Positions 10,234 through 21,499 of a stretch of DNA of 27,199 nt are shown here, piece after piece. Below the pieces are notes generated by a model. The model saw only the letters and a program-made list of their open reading frames with translations, did not search any database and was not told where the DNA came from. The DNA is from Elysia marginata. Its lineage: Eukaryota; Mollusca; Gastropoda; Plakobranchidae. The number at the start of each line of letters is the position of its first letter. Position 1 is the first letter of the stretch. Both the position numbers and the translations under genes were made by a program. The stretch spans positions 181,389 through 208,587 of the forward strand of contig BMAT01014147.1 of assembly GCA_019649035.1 (NCBI GenBank), written 5' to 3'.

Positions 10234-12454
10234 CATTACTGTGAAAAGTGTGTTGAGGAGGGGTAAAATAACCTTTGAAAAAGTGACAAAAAATACAAGT
10301 ATTTAAAAAGAACGAACGAAAGGAAGAGCTGGAGTGGAAAGCTGGATTACTGGCCAAAGAAGATTTTCAAAATTCAAGATAAAGAAGGAGAAGACCTAGA
10401 ATATTACATGTACATGTACATGTAACTGAAGGAAGGAAGGTTGCCGGAGACGAATAACGGAGAGACAAAAGAAAAAGCCAGAGGAAGGCTACATGTGCGC
10501 TACTCCTTATTTTTTAGCAGGGAGAATAAAATTGACAGAGAAGCGACAGTTCGAGGTGCGAAAACCTTTCGAAGGTACCGTTAATAATATATTAGCAACT
10601 GTAGTTCACATCATTCAACTTTGGAATTGGATGCTAAAAATACTGCCTTCTTTAGGCTGAGAGTTTTCCTATAAACAGCATAACAGATCAATGCACTGAT
10701 ACCAATCGTGATATAAAACCATGAAGGGGTACCGCTTTTTCAAACTTGGAGTCTTGTAAAGCTTTCAAACCGCTAAGGGAATGGAAATTTGTTTATAATT
10801 ATTTTCTAAAACAAGTACTTGTTCAATCATGTACAACAAATGGATGTTTGACATTGTAGGTGTTTTAACTTTGTAATTACTGTATAACAGCCACACCGCT
10901 GGTGCTCTCTTGTTCTGCAGCATTATCGTTGATCATCTATGTAGGAGTCTACATGACATGTATTGTTTTTAGCGCCCTCCCTCTCCTTCCTCTGGTTAAC
11001 CTATCGTCTCAAAATACACATATAAAAAAGTAGGCCGTGTGCATTTCTTTTCTTTAAGGTTATGTTTGAGGTTAGTTTAAACACTTTTTTGTTTTATAAG
11101 TCATACATGTAGTTCATATTCCTTAGTTGCAATTCAGTGACAACGAAGTTTGGGTCGGGCAAATATTAAAAAATACATTACTCTAGCTTTCTTTAAAAGG
11201 TAAAAATGCTTATAAGAATATGGGCTAATTAAATGAAAACGTAATTGTAAAAACTGGAAGAAACCTTGTTATGTTTATGTCATCTGATTCAAAGTAATTT
11301 TTAGTACATGTAATTGACATATGAAGGTATTACATGCGATTTTTCTTACTTTTTAGGGAATAAAACAGCAACATGTATGTACGTCGTACCATCTGAAAAA
11401 AAAAACTATACCTAACCTGATCAGCGTTCTCATAGTCACTCTAGTAAAAAACAGCCAACACCGTTCAGTCAGGCACACCGATACCGGTACTGAAGAACTA
11501 CAGGAACATTTTCACATGAGAAAAGAATCAAGACGCAATTCATCTTACTAGGCACAACAAAACAAGGACTGAAGTAAACAATGCGCAGTGTATGCTTTTT
11601 TATTCGATGTGAAACCAAACAATGCTTGTAGATGCTGGAACGATAAGCCGTACATTTTTCTTAACTTGAGCAGAATTACGACTAGATTAGCACTTTATGA
11701 TGCAATCACAACTATTTTGACTGTTTGAAAATAAGGAATACAAAAGAAAAGATTTCGTGCAAAAATTGAACAATCTATATTCAGAGTAGCGCTTATAATA
11801 GTATAAGAAACCCGACGGTCTCTGTCATTTGGGAAGACAGCGCTGCTGTCGACGTGACAATATTTCAAAACCAGCATTAAAATTTTATGTCTTAATTTTT
11901 GGTGGAGTTTCGGCGGTGCAGACCTCGATTAAGACGTGAGAAAACAGTGACCTACTCTAGGACAAAATTAGTTACACCCATCAATGATAATGACCTTTAA
12001 TATTAAATTTTGTGGGATCAGTAATATTAAATCATGAATTTTGTCGAAACTTGTCTTTATGTCCCAATGTAATTCTAAATTTTGCTAATATTTTTTTTCA
12101 GTTATAAAAGTACAATAGTCATGTGTGAATGAGAGTGTATGTTTTTGTAACGAACCTTGATAAATTGTAGCAGGACCACAGTTGAAATGTTTAAACCTAT
12201 GTACAGATTAAAGAGAGCGTATAGCGTATAAGATTATTTTTATCTCAATATTTTACTCCTTTTGTTGTCGATGTTTCTCTATTTCTGCTGTCAAGCAGAA
12301 AACAGTTCTCTTATGTCGGAGACGAAGTCTTCACTGCTTCTGAGCTCTCTAAATGGGCTTTAACTCGACGTCGCCTAGCTCAATTTTTAAGCAAACCGAT
12401 TTTTCTAGGTCCCTCCTCTTTGTAATGATAAAAATATAAGCACTTCCTCCTGAG
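10234..12454. other. Intergenic, no gene recognised
   Basis: AT-rich DNA without supported genes. A purine-rich plus strand runs from about 10260 to 10560. A 20-base TACATG repeat is listed separately. Confidence 0.5.
10405..10424. repeat. (TACATG)n perfect palindrome
   Basis: TACATG repeated three times plus TA, 20 bases and self-complementary. TACATGTA words recur throughout the window. Confidence 0.8.
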
Positions 12455-12685
12455 TCGATTATTGCATAAGTCGATTTTGGACAAACAGAGCAGAGAGAAA
12501 AACGCTAATGTTTTCAATTCTTTTATGAAAAAAAAGCATTTTTCGCCTTCCTGCAACAGTGCAAGTCAACTGAAACTGTAAACCTAGCCTGCACAATGCG
12601 TCTAGGAGCAACCAACAGTAATGACAGACTTGAAGGTGGGGTTTTGTCTGCGTAACCAGTGAACTGCGACGTTAAGTAAACAAAG

Positions 12686-12689
<4 letters not shown>

Positions 12690-12731
<42 letters not shown>
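12690..12731. repeat. (GA)n microsatellite
   Basis: A pure 42-base GA array. It faces a (CT)n array 53 bases downstream and can pair with it. Arg/Glu- or Ser/Leu-repeat ORFs across it are artefacts. Confidence 0.95.
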
Positions 12732-12733
<2 letters not shown>

Positions 12734-12780
12734 AATCATATGCTTATGAATCAGTATTGTAAAATAAATTCCATCACCTT

Positions 12781-12784
<4 letters not shown>

Positions 12785-12827
<43 letters not shown>
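12785..12827. repeat. (CT)n microsatellite facing (GA)n
   Basis: A pure 43-base CT array, the inverted partner of 12690-12731. Confidence 0.95.
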
Positions 12828-12830
<3 letters not shown>

Positions 12831-13332
12831 TTTACAGCAAGGATATCCAGCCACAAGACAAAGAGCGATAGGACTAATACCAATCGGCGGTGCCAGCAAT
12901 TAAATGTGAGTGTTATGATGGGGAAACGGTGTGTAAACAGCTTGTTTCCTGTCATTAAAAGTAACAAAATGTCTCGTGGACCCTTATTTCCTGAATCAAA
13001 AACAAGCTAGAGCCTAGTACCATTCACATCCCCCCACCACACACACACATACACACCAAAAACCCCCTACAAATCATATCTTATGATGAATCACAGTAAA
13101 CGATGCAGTCTTTAATAAACAGGCCTACAGCTGAGACAGTTCGTGTAGACTACAGTTAGGAATTACATGCGTATGGCGTGTTATTACTTGATAGGAAAAA
13201 AACGGAGAAACATCATTTAAGTTTTTATTTTTTTAATTGGATACTGATTAATATTAAATTGTCTTCTCAGTACTAGTCAAAGCAATACCATTCCACAGCC
13301 TAGCATTTCTAACACAGTTTTACATGACTTGC

Positions 13333-13416
13333 AGAAAGCTTATCACTGGAAAGCTTAAAGAAAAAATCGAACTGATTGCGGAAGTTGAAAAGGACTCGTA
13401 CGTAACTCGATTTTAA
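13333..13416 (+). pseudogene. Decayed CENP-B/Tigger helix-turn-helix fragment
   Basis: The frame reads RKLITGKLKEKIELIAEVEK followed by DSYVTRF and a stop. The block KLKEKIELIAEVEK resembles the LSLEEKxxIIxEVEKG core of Tigger/CENP-B N-terminal domains and aligns with LSFETKLQIIDEVERG in copy B. Flanking sequence loses similarity at once, so only about 20 residues survive. Confidence 0.55.
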
Positions 13417-13468
13417 CCTAAGTTATTGGTTATGTCCCTTGGAAATCGACTTAAGCAAGGTTGCTTAT

Positions 13469-14100
13469 GTACATGTGTAATTTATATTGGTAAGAAAAAG
13501 GGACTGCCGTCAATTTTTCTTTTTTCTACATTAGTTTGAATTATAATATAAGCTGAATTATTTATTACCTTAGCATAAACAAGGCTGGTTAACAATATAA
13601 CCTTTAACCATACTGCAATGTCCATGTATCTGTTTTGTTATAAAGAAAGATTAAGTTATTTTCAATTGAAGAGTCTTTCATAGAGCTCTCACCCTCTTTT
13701 GATAATATCGGTATCTCCCAAAAACGGAAACAACATTTATAATCGCATCGATTGTGGAAACTATTTTGGGAAATTTTATTTGTTTTGTTGTGTTTGGTAA
13801 TGCTCCTATTTTAGTACAGAGTAGGACAGGCTGTTACCAAGATCATCAGGAATATGTTTGCTCCTATTTAAATGGAAAGGAGAAAAAATAATAAAAATTG
13901 TTTCATAATCTGTGAAGCTCTTAACCTTATTCTTTTATGGTTTTGTTTTTATTTTACCTTTCTTTACATAAGACTACTTTTATTAGGCTGAACAGAATTT
14001 TAATAACTATTTTATAAATAGGCCTATATCATGTTTCTCTCTCCATAGTGTCTCTCGCACTCTCCATCTCTCTGTCTCAGTCCCTGCTCTCACTCACTTT
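13469..14100. other. Intergenic, no gene recognised
   Basis: AT-rich DNA becoming CT-rich after about 14035. No gene or named repeat recognised. Confidence 0.5.
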
Positions 14101-14160
14101 CTCTCTCTCTCTCTCTCTCTCTNNNNNNNNNNNNNNNNNNNNNNNNNNNNNNTCTCTCTT
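14101..14160. repeat. (CT)n array with a 30-base sequence gap
   Basis: A CT array runs to 14122, then 30 N characters at 14123-14152, then TCTCTCTT. The gap almost surely hides more CT repeat of unknown true length. Confidence 0.95.
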
Positions 14161-14566
14161 TCTCTGCCTATTTCTTTCATTGCTCCATTTCTCCCTTCGT
14201 GGGTAGGGACTCCTGGAAAAGAAAAGTACTTACTTCATTTTGTAATGACGGTAGTTAAAATAAGAACAAAAAAGTTCTCAGATTTAAACTTGTCTGAAGT
14301 TTCGACCCGCTAAGACAATGCTTGATATTTCTTAGCCCCCCCCCCCTCCACGCCCCTTGAGTTGCTTTGTCTTTTGTGTTTTCAAACTACTTTTTGGAGT
14401 TTGAATATTTTTTTTTTCAAAACCATTTTGAAAATTTAAAAAATAAGCAACGCTTTGACGTGTAATTTGTACACTGAAATGCAATGTACGAGTGTTCAGC
14501 TAAATTTATGGGTATGTGTTTTGCAAAGATAACAGAGGACCCCAAAATTCGAAAAGCGCTACCTCA

Positions 14567-14665
14567 GTTATCATCATCGCCATCATCATCAGCATCACCA
14601 TGATTATCAAAATCACTATCATCATCATTATCATCATCATCATCATCATCATTATCATCATCATC

Positions 14666-14697
<32 letters not shown>

Positions 14698-14702
14698 AAT
14701 TC

Positions 14703-14787
<85 letters not shown>

Positions 14788-14790
14788 TAA
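14567..14790. repeat. Compound (ATC)n then (ATT)n microsatellite
   Basis: Imperfect CATCAT/ATCACC units from about 14567 to 14705 pass directly into a nearly pure (TTA)n array at about 14712-14776, with degenerate CATCATAAT-type units continuing to about 14840. Isoleucine-, tyrosine-, asparagine-, aspartate- or methionine-repeat ORFs on both strands come only from this array. Confidence 0.95.
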
Positions 14791-14840
14791 TCACATTCAT
14801 CCTCATCATAATTACCATCATCATAATCGTCCTCACCATT

Positions 14841-15401
14841 ATCTTTATGGTAACGATAACCATAATCTATTATCTGGATTATCAAGGACAGCAAGATAAT
14901 GATCATCATAATTGGAGTATTGCTGAGCACGATCTAGATTGCTAGTAAAACAGCATATTAACAAAGCTTTAATGAGGGACAGCTTTATTGGTTCCTGTTT
15001 TTATCAAGACACTTAAACACTCTTCAAATTAAAAGGCTTATGGAACAGCCCTGCACTAAATCAGGGAGTAGTGAAAAACACACATTATAAAGAGCCTCGG
15101 GATCTTAGCTCAACCTGTTAAAGTAGTTGGAGGACGAATTAAGAGTGTAATGTTGTCACATTAAGACACTGTGAATCCCCACGAGCTAAAGGTAAACCAA
15201 CCAAGTGTATGTATATACAGTACATGTATACTCTTTAAATATTATCATATCTCCTTACACAGGTATTCCCTGCTGTTTGTCAGAGTAATTTGAAGTTCTT
15301 AAGTTTCTTGAGTTCAAAGATTTATGATAACAAGCTGTGTTTGCACAAGCATTAATATTGTTATCCTAACTGGCAATCAGTGAACTGGCGTAGATACAAT
15401 A
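14841..15401. other. Intergenic, no gene recognised
   Basis: AT-rich DNA between the compound microsatellite and the Tigger-like end at 15402. No supported feature. Confidence 0.45.
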
Positions 15402-15575
15402 CAGTCTGGGTATCTCGAACCCCGTGGGAACAAAGTTTAACATCGAACTATCCGTATTTTGACTAATTAGTGTATCTTGCAAATGTGGAATGAGATCGGT
15501 TACACAAACCTAGTTTGAATTAATTAGCTATTCGATCTATCCAGATTCGAATTATCCGGACTCGGTTATATGACA
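15402..15575 (+). mobile_element. Orphan end of a Tigger/pogo-like element
   Basis: After TA at 15400-15401 comes CAGTCTGGGTATCTCGAACC, followed by repeated TCGAAxTATCCG-type words (15440s and 15540s). This composition, a CAG start after TA with TCGAA-rich subterminal sequence, is typical of Tigger/pogo termini. No matching right terminus was found in the next kilobases, so this is probably a broken end or fragment. It is a different family from copies A and B. Confidence 0.45.
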
Positions 15576-18500
15576 AATTGGCCACGTGTGCTCGAGTAGA
15601 CGAGCTGTTTAAACTTGTGACATTTCTACACTTCGTTGCAATTAAATATAGTGTGAAACTAGATCAATCCAGCATTAAAAACTTTGGTGTAATCTATATT
15701 AAAAAGATAGTGTGAGGAATAGAGAATTCGTTCATTTTAAGACAACACTTTTTGTAATACTATAGAAAACTGTTATAAGCTTACTGAGGATAACATGGCA
15801 ATCAGTTCCTTTATTGAACCCTTTTCTCTGAGGCTTTGCTTGTCCCGTGCCTTTTGTTAACTGGAATATCTGCGCTGCATTAGGTGTATCAAATTCTTAA
15901 ATAAAATCGTTGTAAAGAGCTTCATAGGACCTTTACAATAATATCACTATACATGTCTGTCACATTACTTGTAAAGTGAATACTAATTGTTTTGATATCC
16001 TATTTTACATAAAGAGATATAAATGTACGATTTTCTTGCAAAAAGGCTAAGTGGCATCTCGATTTGTCGTATTTGAAAGCTAGCCATCTAAAAAGATGCA
16101 CGCCTTTTTCTGAATTCAAACACACAATGTTTAAGTTTTTCGAATGGAAACCAATAGATATCAACTTTTTAATACGATTAACGAATATATTTCTGGTGCT
16201 TACTAGTTGGTTTCTATTACAAATATTAATAACACACAATGGAAAAAGATGTTTCGTTTTATTGAACGCATTTTTAACATCAATAGATTATTATCGATCT
16301 TATAGAGTGAAGACTTTTGAGTTCAAAACTTGTTTATTATAAGATAAAAACAGCTTAACTAGATCTTAGCTCTATGAGAAACTCAACAAAAAAATTAGTA
16401 CATGTACATTGAATGTTATCACCTTTGTAACAATTCGAAACTCATCATAATAAAATGCTAGCACCCGTAGGCCTGACTTTGTACGCATGTTATTACTTTT
16501 AAAATGTGATAAAATCACAGACTCTCTTTGTGGTCTTTTGCGTTTTGAATAATTTATTGAGAGGAATAACTGCATAGTCAAGGTCTGGGGATTACAGCTT
16601 TGCGGTGATAGCTCTTTTCAATCGAGTCAGATGTCGCACAATTCATTATTGCTGATTTGCAGAGACAGGTCCTGACATATTTAGCAATACAGACTTTAAA
16701 ACAAAGCTTTCAACACACAACTGTCTAAATAGTTTTCTCTATGGATATTTATGTCATCAGCTCTGTTGTTTTTTGTTGAGGCCACCCACAACCCACACAA
16801 GAGCCCCGATCAATGACGCAAAGGACACTTGGAGATTACACTTATTGGCAAAATTGATACCTGTGACAAGAATAATTTGAACCACTGAGTGCAGAGAATA
16901 TTTACTATTTTTTAAAGACAACATTTAGCTTGCTCAACAGGAACTTTGTCTATCCATAACAATGCTTAACGCATACAGAAATATACTGAGCACACTTTCG
17001 ACAGCGATACCCTAATAAAATAAAATTCAATAAAAAGAAATTAGTATGTGCAAAGGCAAGGTTTTGAGGCCGTTAAGGGAAAAATACTCACAAAACCCTC
17101 AAAATAAATAAATAAAAAAAAACTTAAACAAAAATTAAGCATTTGATAATTGACTGGTATCGATTTTTTACTGTAACTGAAAACTCTTTTAAAGAAAGTA
17201 TTTTTAGACTTTTTCTGTAGAAATTGCGTTTCTTGGTCGAGAGAACAGCGTTTTTAAACGGCCCGTTTTCGGCCGCTCGCTAGTTGAGTTTCTTGTGCGT
17301 AACAGAGAACTAAGAGTACAACCTACTACAGAGACATACAGTACAAGTAACTAAAATCGTTTTCCTAAGAGAACGCAAGTCCGAGTGAAATATTTGCCTC
17401 TAGAGAAATTGCACTAGAAAACTAACTGTATTTCTAGTCACACAAGGGTGAAAAGAAAGTAGAAAAGAGTAAACTAGAGTGTTATACTCTTGGTGCTGTA
17501 ACAAAAGATCATTGTTGTTGTTACGGCATCAGTTCAGCAGAATTGCAAGCCATGATTACGTTCGCATTATTTCCACCATAAAACTCTGTAAATATCTATG
17601 CTCCCAAGCCAATTATTTATGATCGTGTTTTAAGAGGGGAAAAACCATTTTTATGGATTGTTTTCAAATGCTCTTATAAGTCTTCATCGCTAGGCAATAA
17701 GAAAAGGTTTGATGCAGGCTAGATCTCCCTTAATGTGAAAAGGATACATCTAATCGTTGAAAGAAAAATATCACTAGTCTATCAAAATTCCTCCGATACA
17801 GGGAACTCCTTCGTTCTTCATGTTCAATTAGATTAAAGTCTACAGTGATTTTAGAAATCAGACGACACAAGAGACAGACATTGATCTTCATTGGTAATTT
17901 CTAAATCACGATGAAATGCCCATGACTTATCAAGCAATGCAAGTAATTTTTTTTTAATTTAACGGACACAACAACAAAACAGAAGACCCTCACTGCTTGA
18001 AAGTAAAAAAGTATGCTGCATCATTCTGCATGTATACCGCGCCTTTAATATATGATTACAAATAGGCCTGAAAGATATCCGAGTTTCAGGTATCAATATC
18101 TTGTTTGAACTTGGTTATTGGTCAAAATTTTTTAACTCACTGTTTTGATTCAGTAAACCAAATAAAAAGTCCTTTCATGCAACGTTTCGGTTACGATATC
18201 TAAAAATTTTATGGCTAAAATTTTATGTTATCTTAATGATTTTTATTCAGTTATTTTGACACAACATAGGCTACGTTTGACACTTAAGCTAAAAACGTTC
18301 AATTTTTACTTCCTGCAAGAAATCTATCTTTGCCACGTACATAGGATTAAATATCAGTTGATGGTTTTAACTAGCCCTATAACCTCAAATTTAAAAAAAG
18401 GTAAACAGGATACGTTTTATGATAAGAAAATTCGAGGTGTCCTTGAACTCGTGCTGGGTCCTTCAGGGTCTATGTGTCTAAAATCTTTTCAAATTTACAA

Positions 18501-19528
18501 ATTGTAGTGCTTACTGTTTCTAAAAGCTGAAAATATTTGTGCTGATGCCGTACTATTACGATCTCTCTGCTGCATTAGTTAGAGACGATTTAGACCCTAT
18601 AGCGTAATATGCCAGGTTTTCAACTTGCTAAAAATGACATGAACTTTTATAAAGGCTTTAAATTTAATTTCTGATGAAGATTTCAACTGGCACAAGGCTT
18701 AATTTTTAAAACGCCAGAAAAAAGAATCGTATTAAAAATTTTATATCGTATATCGTATGCCTTGTTTTTTTTTTATCTTTTGTCCATGACCCGTTATTCT
18801 AGGTGTACCTTTCATAAAACGCACCAACGGGAAAAGTGTCCATAAAACAAATGCAAATAAATCCCATGTTATAACTCAAAGAAAAAATCGACCGCCATAT
18901 GTTTACGCTAAATTGAATCTTATTCACGGTCTAGACAAAGCAATGGCATAAAGCTCCTTATGGTTACAGAATTTAAAAGATGGTTTGGTCGGGAAGAATG
19001 AGACAAGAGAGAGAGAGAAAGCTGCAAAAGTCAACAATATGCTATGACTTTAAAATGATGGCCATTATATTAATAATATTGGTCGTCTTTCTCAAATAAG
19101 TTGGGAGAGCCATTTTTCACAGCATATTACAAAAAAACTTTAAATAACATTATTAAAGATATATGCCCATAACTTGTTCACATTTGCCTCTTTTTCATAT
19201 GATTTTCAAAATGATTTTAAGACTCCTAATAATGACTTTCAACCACAGTAAGTATATTTGTTCACCAGTAATCTATACTTTACCGAGCAAGGTTTGAACT
19301 AAGGATATAGCGTTAACGTACAAAGTGTGGACTGAGAATGCGTTGGACAAAACATATAACTTTAAGATGCCGTAATGTTCGTACTGGTGAGCTTTGCGCT
19401 GAGAGGTATTCTTTCAGGAGCTCAGCCCAATGTCAATGTGTCTTCTGCCAACAGAGCACTTTGTTCAGCTGCTGCTCTAGCTTTGGACAATACTCCAATA
19501 CACTTAAGAAATATAACCTACTAGGTAT
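15576..19528. other. Long intergenic region, no gene recognised
   Basis: Four kilobases of AT-rich DNA. Short ORFs at 16000-16342, 16372-16581 and 18211-18507 show no recognisable domain, no favourable codon bias and, around 16.1 kb, are open on both strands. A near-palindrome CCATTATATTAATAATATTGG lies near 19061-19081. I see no RNA gene or transposon, but an exon of an unseen gene cannot be excluded. Confidence 0.45.
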
Positions 19529-19534
19529 TTTAAT
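19529..19534 (-). terminator. Possible ATTAAA poly(A) signal of the peptide gene
   Basis: ATTAAA on the minus strand about 90 bases after the stop of the gene at 19624-19998. No AATAAA was seen on that strand over the next 300 bases. Weak evidence. Confidence 0.2.
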
Positions 19535-19623
19535 CATTAACAGTGTTGTTTTGGAATTTCATGGAGTAAAATGTTTTCGATTTTTACATCTTCAATTAAA
19601 CCTACTTTTGGTTTACCATGGGT

Positions 19624-19998
19624 CTAACAGGCTATCATTTTCTTGTGTGATTTAATGCACATAAAGATGCAAGCATGAGCATCCATGCTGTCATGGTGGA
19701 AATCTGGGGCGCATCTTCGCTCACAAAGATTTCTACACTCGGCCGTAAGGAGAAGTTCAAAGTCGCCGCGTTTGGATGGCGGGTAACACTTGCCGTCGAT
19801 ACTCGCTCCGTTGGTGAGGACACAGTTCTCCGCACACAGCTTGCCGTTGAAGACCACTTTGCCGTATGTCTTCACGCACCTGTAACACTCAAGTAGACAA
19901 GACTTGTACATACGGAGGTCCTCCCCCCGACCAGGCCCAGCTGCCATGACAACCAGCAAGCTACATACCACCACAGGGAAGTAAAGTCGATACTGCAT
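19624..19998 (-). CDS. Secreted two-unit eclosion-hormone-like peptide precursor
   Basis: A 124-residue protein in one coding exon. Residues 1-25 form a signal peptide (hydrophobic VVVCSLLVVMAA, small residues before GRGED). Unit 1 (Cys 34, 38, 41, 55, 59, 71) has spacing C-x3-C-x2-C-x13-C-x3-C-x11-C and the block FNGKLCAENC, matching eclosion hormone (Manduca, recalled: C-x3-C-x2-C-x12-C-x3-C-x10-C with FEGPLCAESC). Unit 2 (Cys 88, 92, 96, 110, 114, 124) repeats the layout as C-x3-C-x3-C-x13-C-x3-C-x9-C and ends on its sixth cysteine. KR at 76-77 could be a convertase site between units, although DFELLL after it also resembles the DFASIAPFL tail of insect hormone. In insects eclosion hormone is a brain neuropeptide acting through a receptor guanylate cyclase to trigger moulting behaviour; the role here is unknown. 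The exon is GC-richer than its AT-rich surroundings. A 3' splice site precedes it. Another CxxxC-hairpin peptide is the main alternative. Confidence 0.82.
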   Translation of the reverse strand: MQYRLYFPVVVCSLLVVMAAGPGRGEDLRMYKSCLLECYRCVKTYGKVVFNGKLCAENCVLTNGASIDGKCYPPSKRGDFELLLTAECRNLCERRCAPDFHHDSMDAHACIFMCIKSHKKMIAC

Positions 19999-20017
19999 TC
20001 TGAACTCGTGACAAAAG

Positions 20018-20040
20018 TCTGAGGAGAAATGTTATGTAAA
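20018..20040 (-). other. 3' splice site before the peptide-coding exon
   Basis: Read on the minus strand, ACATTTCTCCTCAG ends at 20019 and is followed by 20 bases to the ATG at 19998. The pyrimidine tract plus CAG suggests that a non-coding first exon lies at higher coordinates. The promoter is not located. Confidence 0.5.
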
Positions 20041-21499
20041 CAGTTTAATGTCGCCCTCAAAACTCTCTCCGTTCAATTTCACAAAACACATGAACTAGTT
20101 TTTAAATCAAACTGAAAAAAAATCAAGTTTTCAAAATATAAAAATCTCCTAATTTTGCTTTGCATTTAAAAATTGTATAAACGAGTGGGTTCAAATTGAG
20201 TGTCTCTTAGATGAGAAAAATCAGTTCTTAACAGTCTGATATTTTGATGTTAAAAATCAATTCACAGAATCAAAATCATATTAAGATGGACATCTCATAT
20301 TCTTTAATAATTTGTGAGCTTTGAAATACAGACAGAGGCTAGATGAAAAGGAAGGAGAGAGAGGAAAGCTATGAAAAGGATAGAAAAATACAGTGAAAAG
20401 ACATACAATCAAACGGATAACTTGACTGGTCTGTAGAAAGTTTACAGCGCAGAATCGATCAACTTTTTAGGCTCAAATTCTACACGCTGTTTCTATTATC
20501 TTTTAATGTTCTTTGTATCTTTCATCAAGACAATGGGAAAACGAACGAGATTGGTATCATTTCCCGAAACAGTAAGTTTCAACATAACACCAGGAATAAC
20601 TGCGCACGGATTGAAAACGAACAACAGATTACAATGAAATAAAAAGGGGAAATTGCGGATAGACTAAACCGTGAAAATATAAACAGCCCAAGAATTGTGA
20701 AGGATTAACCGCAAATAGAAAATCCTTCCACTGTGCAGTTATCAACTGTATCGGGAAAATGCAGAAACTACCCATCTTGCCAATAGAAAATTGCTCGTAA
20801 ACCTAGAAACATTGAGCTTTGAATTTGTTTAAAAACCAGGAAATAGGAAAGCACGAATTCCCTTAAACGTGAACATGAAGAGAAAAAATATGGAAAGGTA
20901 ATAAAAATTTTTCCGAATATGGGAAAAACTAATCTAACATGAAAATATCATATTTTAAACCAACAATGGCAGCATGCGTAAAACAACAAGCTATGATATA
21001 ATAAGATTTTAACTCATGTCGGTTTTGAAAACACTGCATCAGGAAAAAAGAAAATTTGACACGGTTTTTCAAACCTGCTCAGGATATCCTTAATTAAACT
21101 GCAAAGTGTTTTAGTAAACATCCTGGACGCCACACTTTTCCAATCTTTAGACTTATTAACACAGGGCAGTGAGCGTGCTTATGTGTAATTTGTAACACAA
21201 CATCATGAAGGTTTGTTTTTTACTGTGACGAAACATGTGCATTTGTTAATTGTTCTTGAACGCTCCAATTATAATGAACAATTTCCGTTCAAATGATCAA
21301 CATGAAGGTTTCTAATGGCAAACTCTTAATACTGTTGTTCTTCTTACTAACCGTACTTCCCTTCCTACCATTTTTCTCCTGTCAAACTGTTGGTACAAGG
21401 TTAACAATTCCTGCAAAATATCAAATGACATCTATCCTCACTCTTATTTTTTAAATTTTTTAAAATTTTTATAAATCCCTTATAAATTGTGACCTACAA
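20041..21499. other. Intergenic or 5' intron of the peptide gene
   Basis: AT-rich, with purine-rich stretches near 20330-20400 and 20860-20900. A 5' untranslated exon of the minus-strand peptide gene may lie here, but I cannot place it. Confidence 0.4.

Larger units (their letters stand above)
12455..13468 (+). mobile_element. Third Tigger-like remnant (copy C)
   Basis: The left end TTGCATAAGTCGATTTTGG (from about 12463) is matched in reverse by the right end, where CCTTGGAAATCGACTTAAGCAAGG ends near 13462. Close to the right end, on the plus strand, is a decayed CENP-B-type helix-turn-helix (13333-13416). The arrangement, DNA-binding fragment next to one terminal repeat and no DDE domain, mirrors copy B. 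About 1 kb long, it is interrupted by facing (GA)n and (CT)n arrays. Ends are approximate and no TA duplication could be fixed. Confidence 0.55.

Noticed and set aside
14516-14930. Long ORFs on both strands rich in Ile, Tyr, Met, Asp or Asn
   Set aside because: They are read-outs of the (ATC)n/(ATT)n microsatellite in different frames; no non-repeat coding sequence supports them.
16000-16342. Opposed ORFs of 79 and 92 residues
   Set aside because: Both strands open in AT-rich DNA, with no motif and no sign of selection for either.
19338-19655. 105-residue plus-strand ORF with several cysteines near the peptide gene
   Set aside because: Overlaps the end of the peptide-coding exon in antisense, has no signal peptide, and its cysteine spacing matches nothing known to me.
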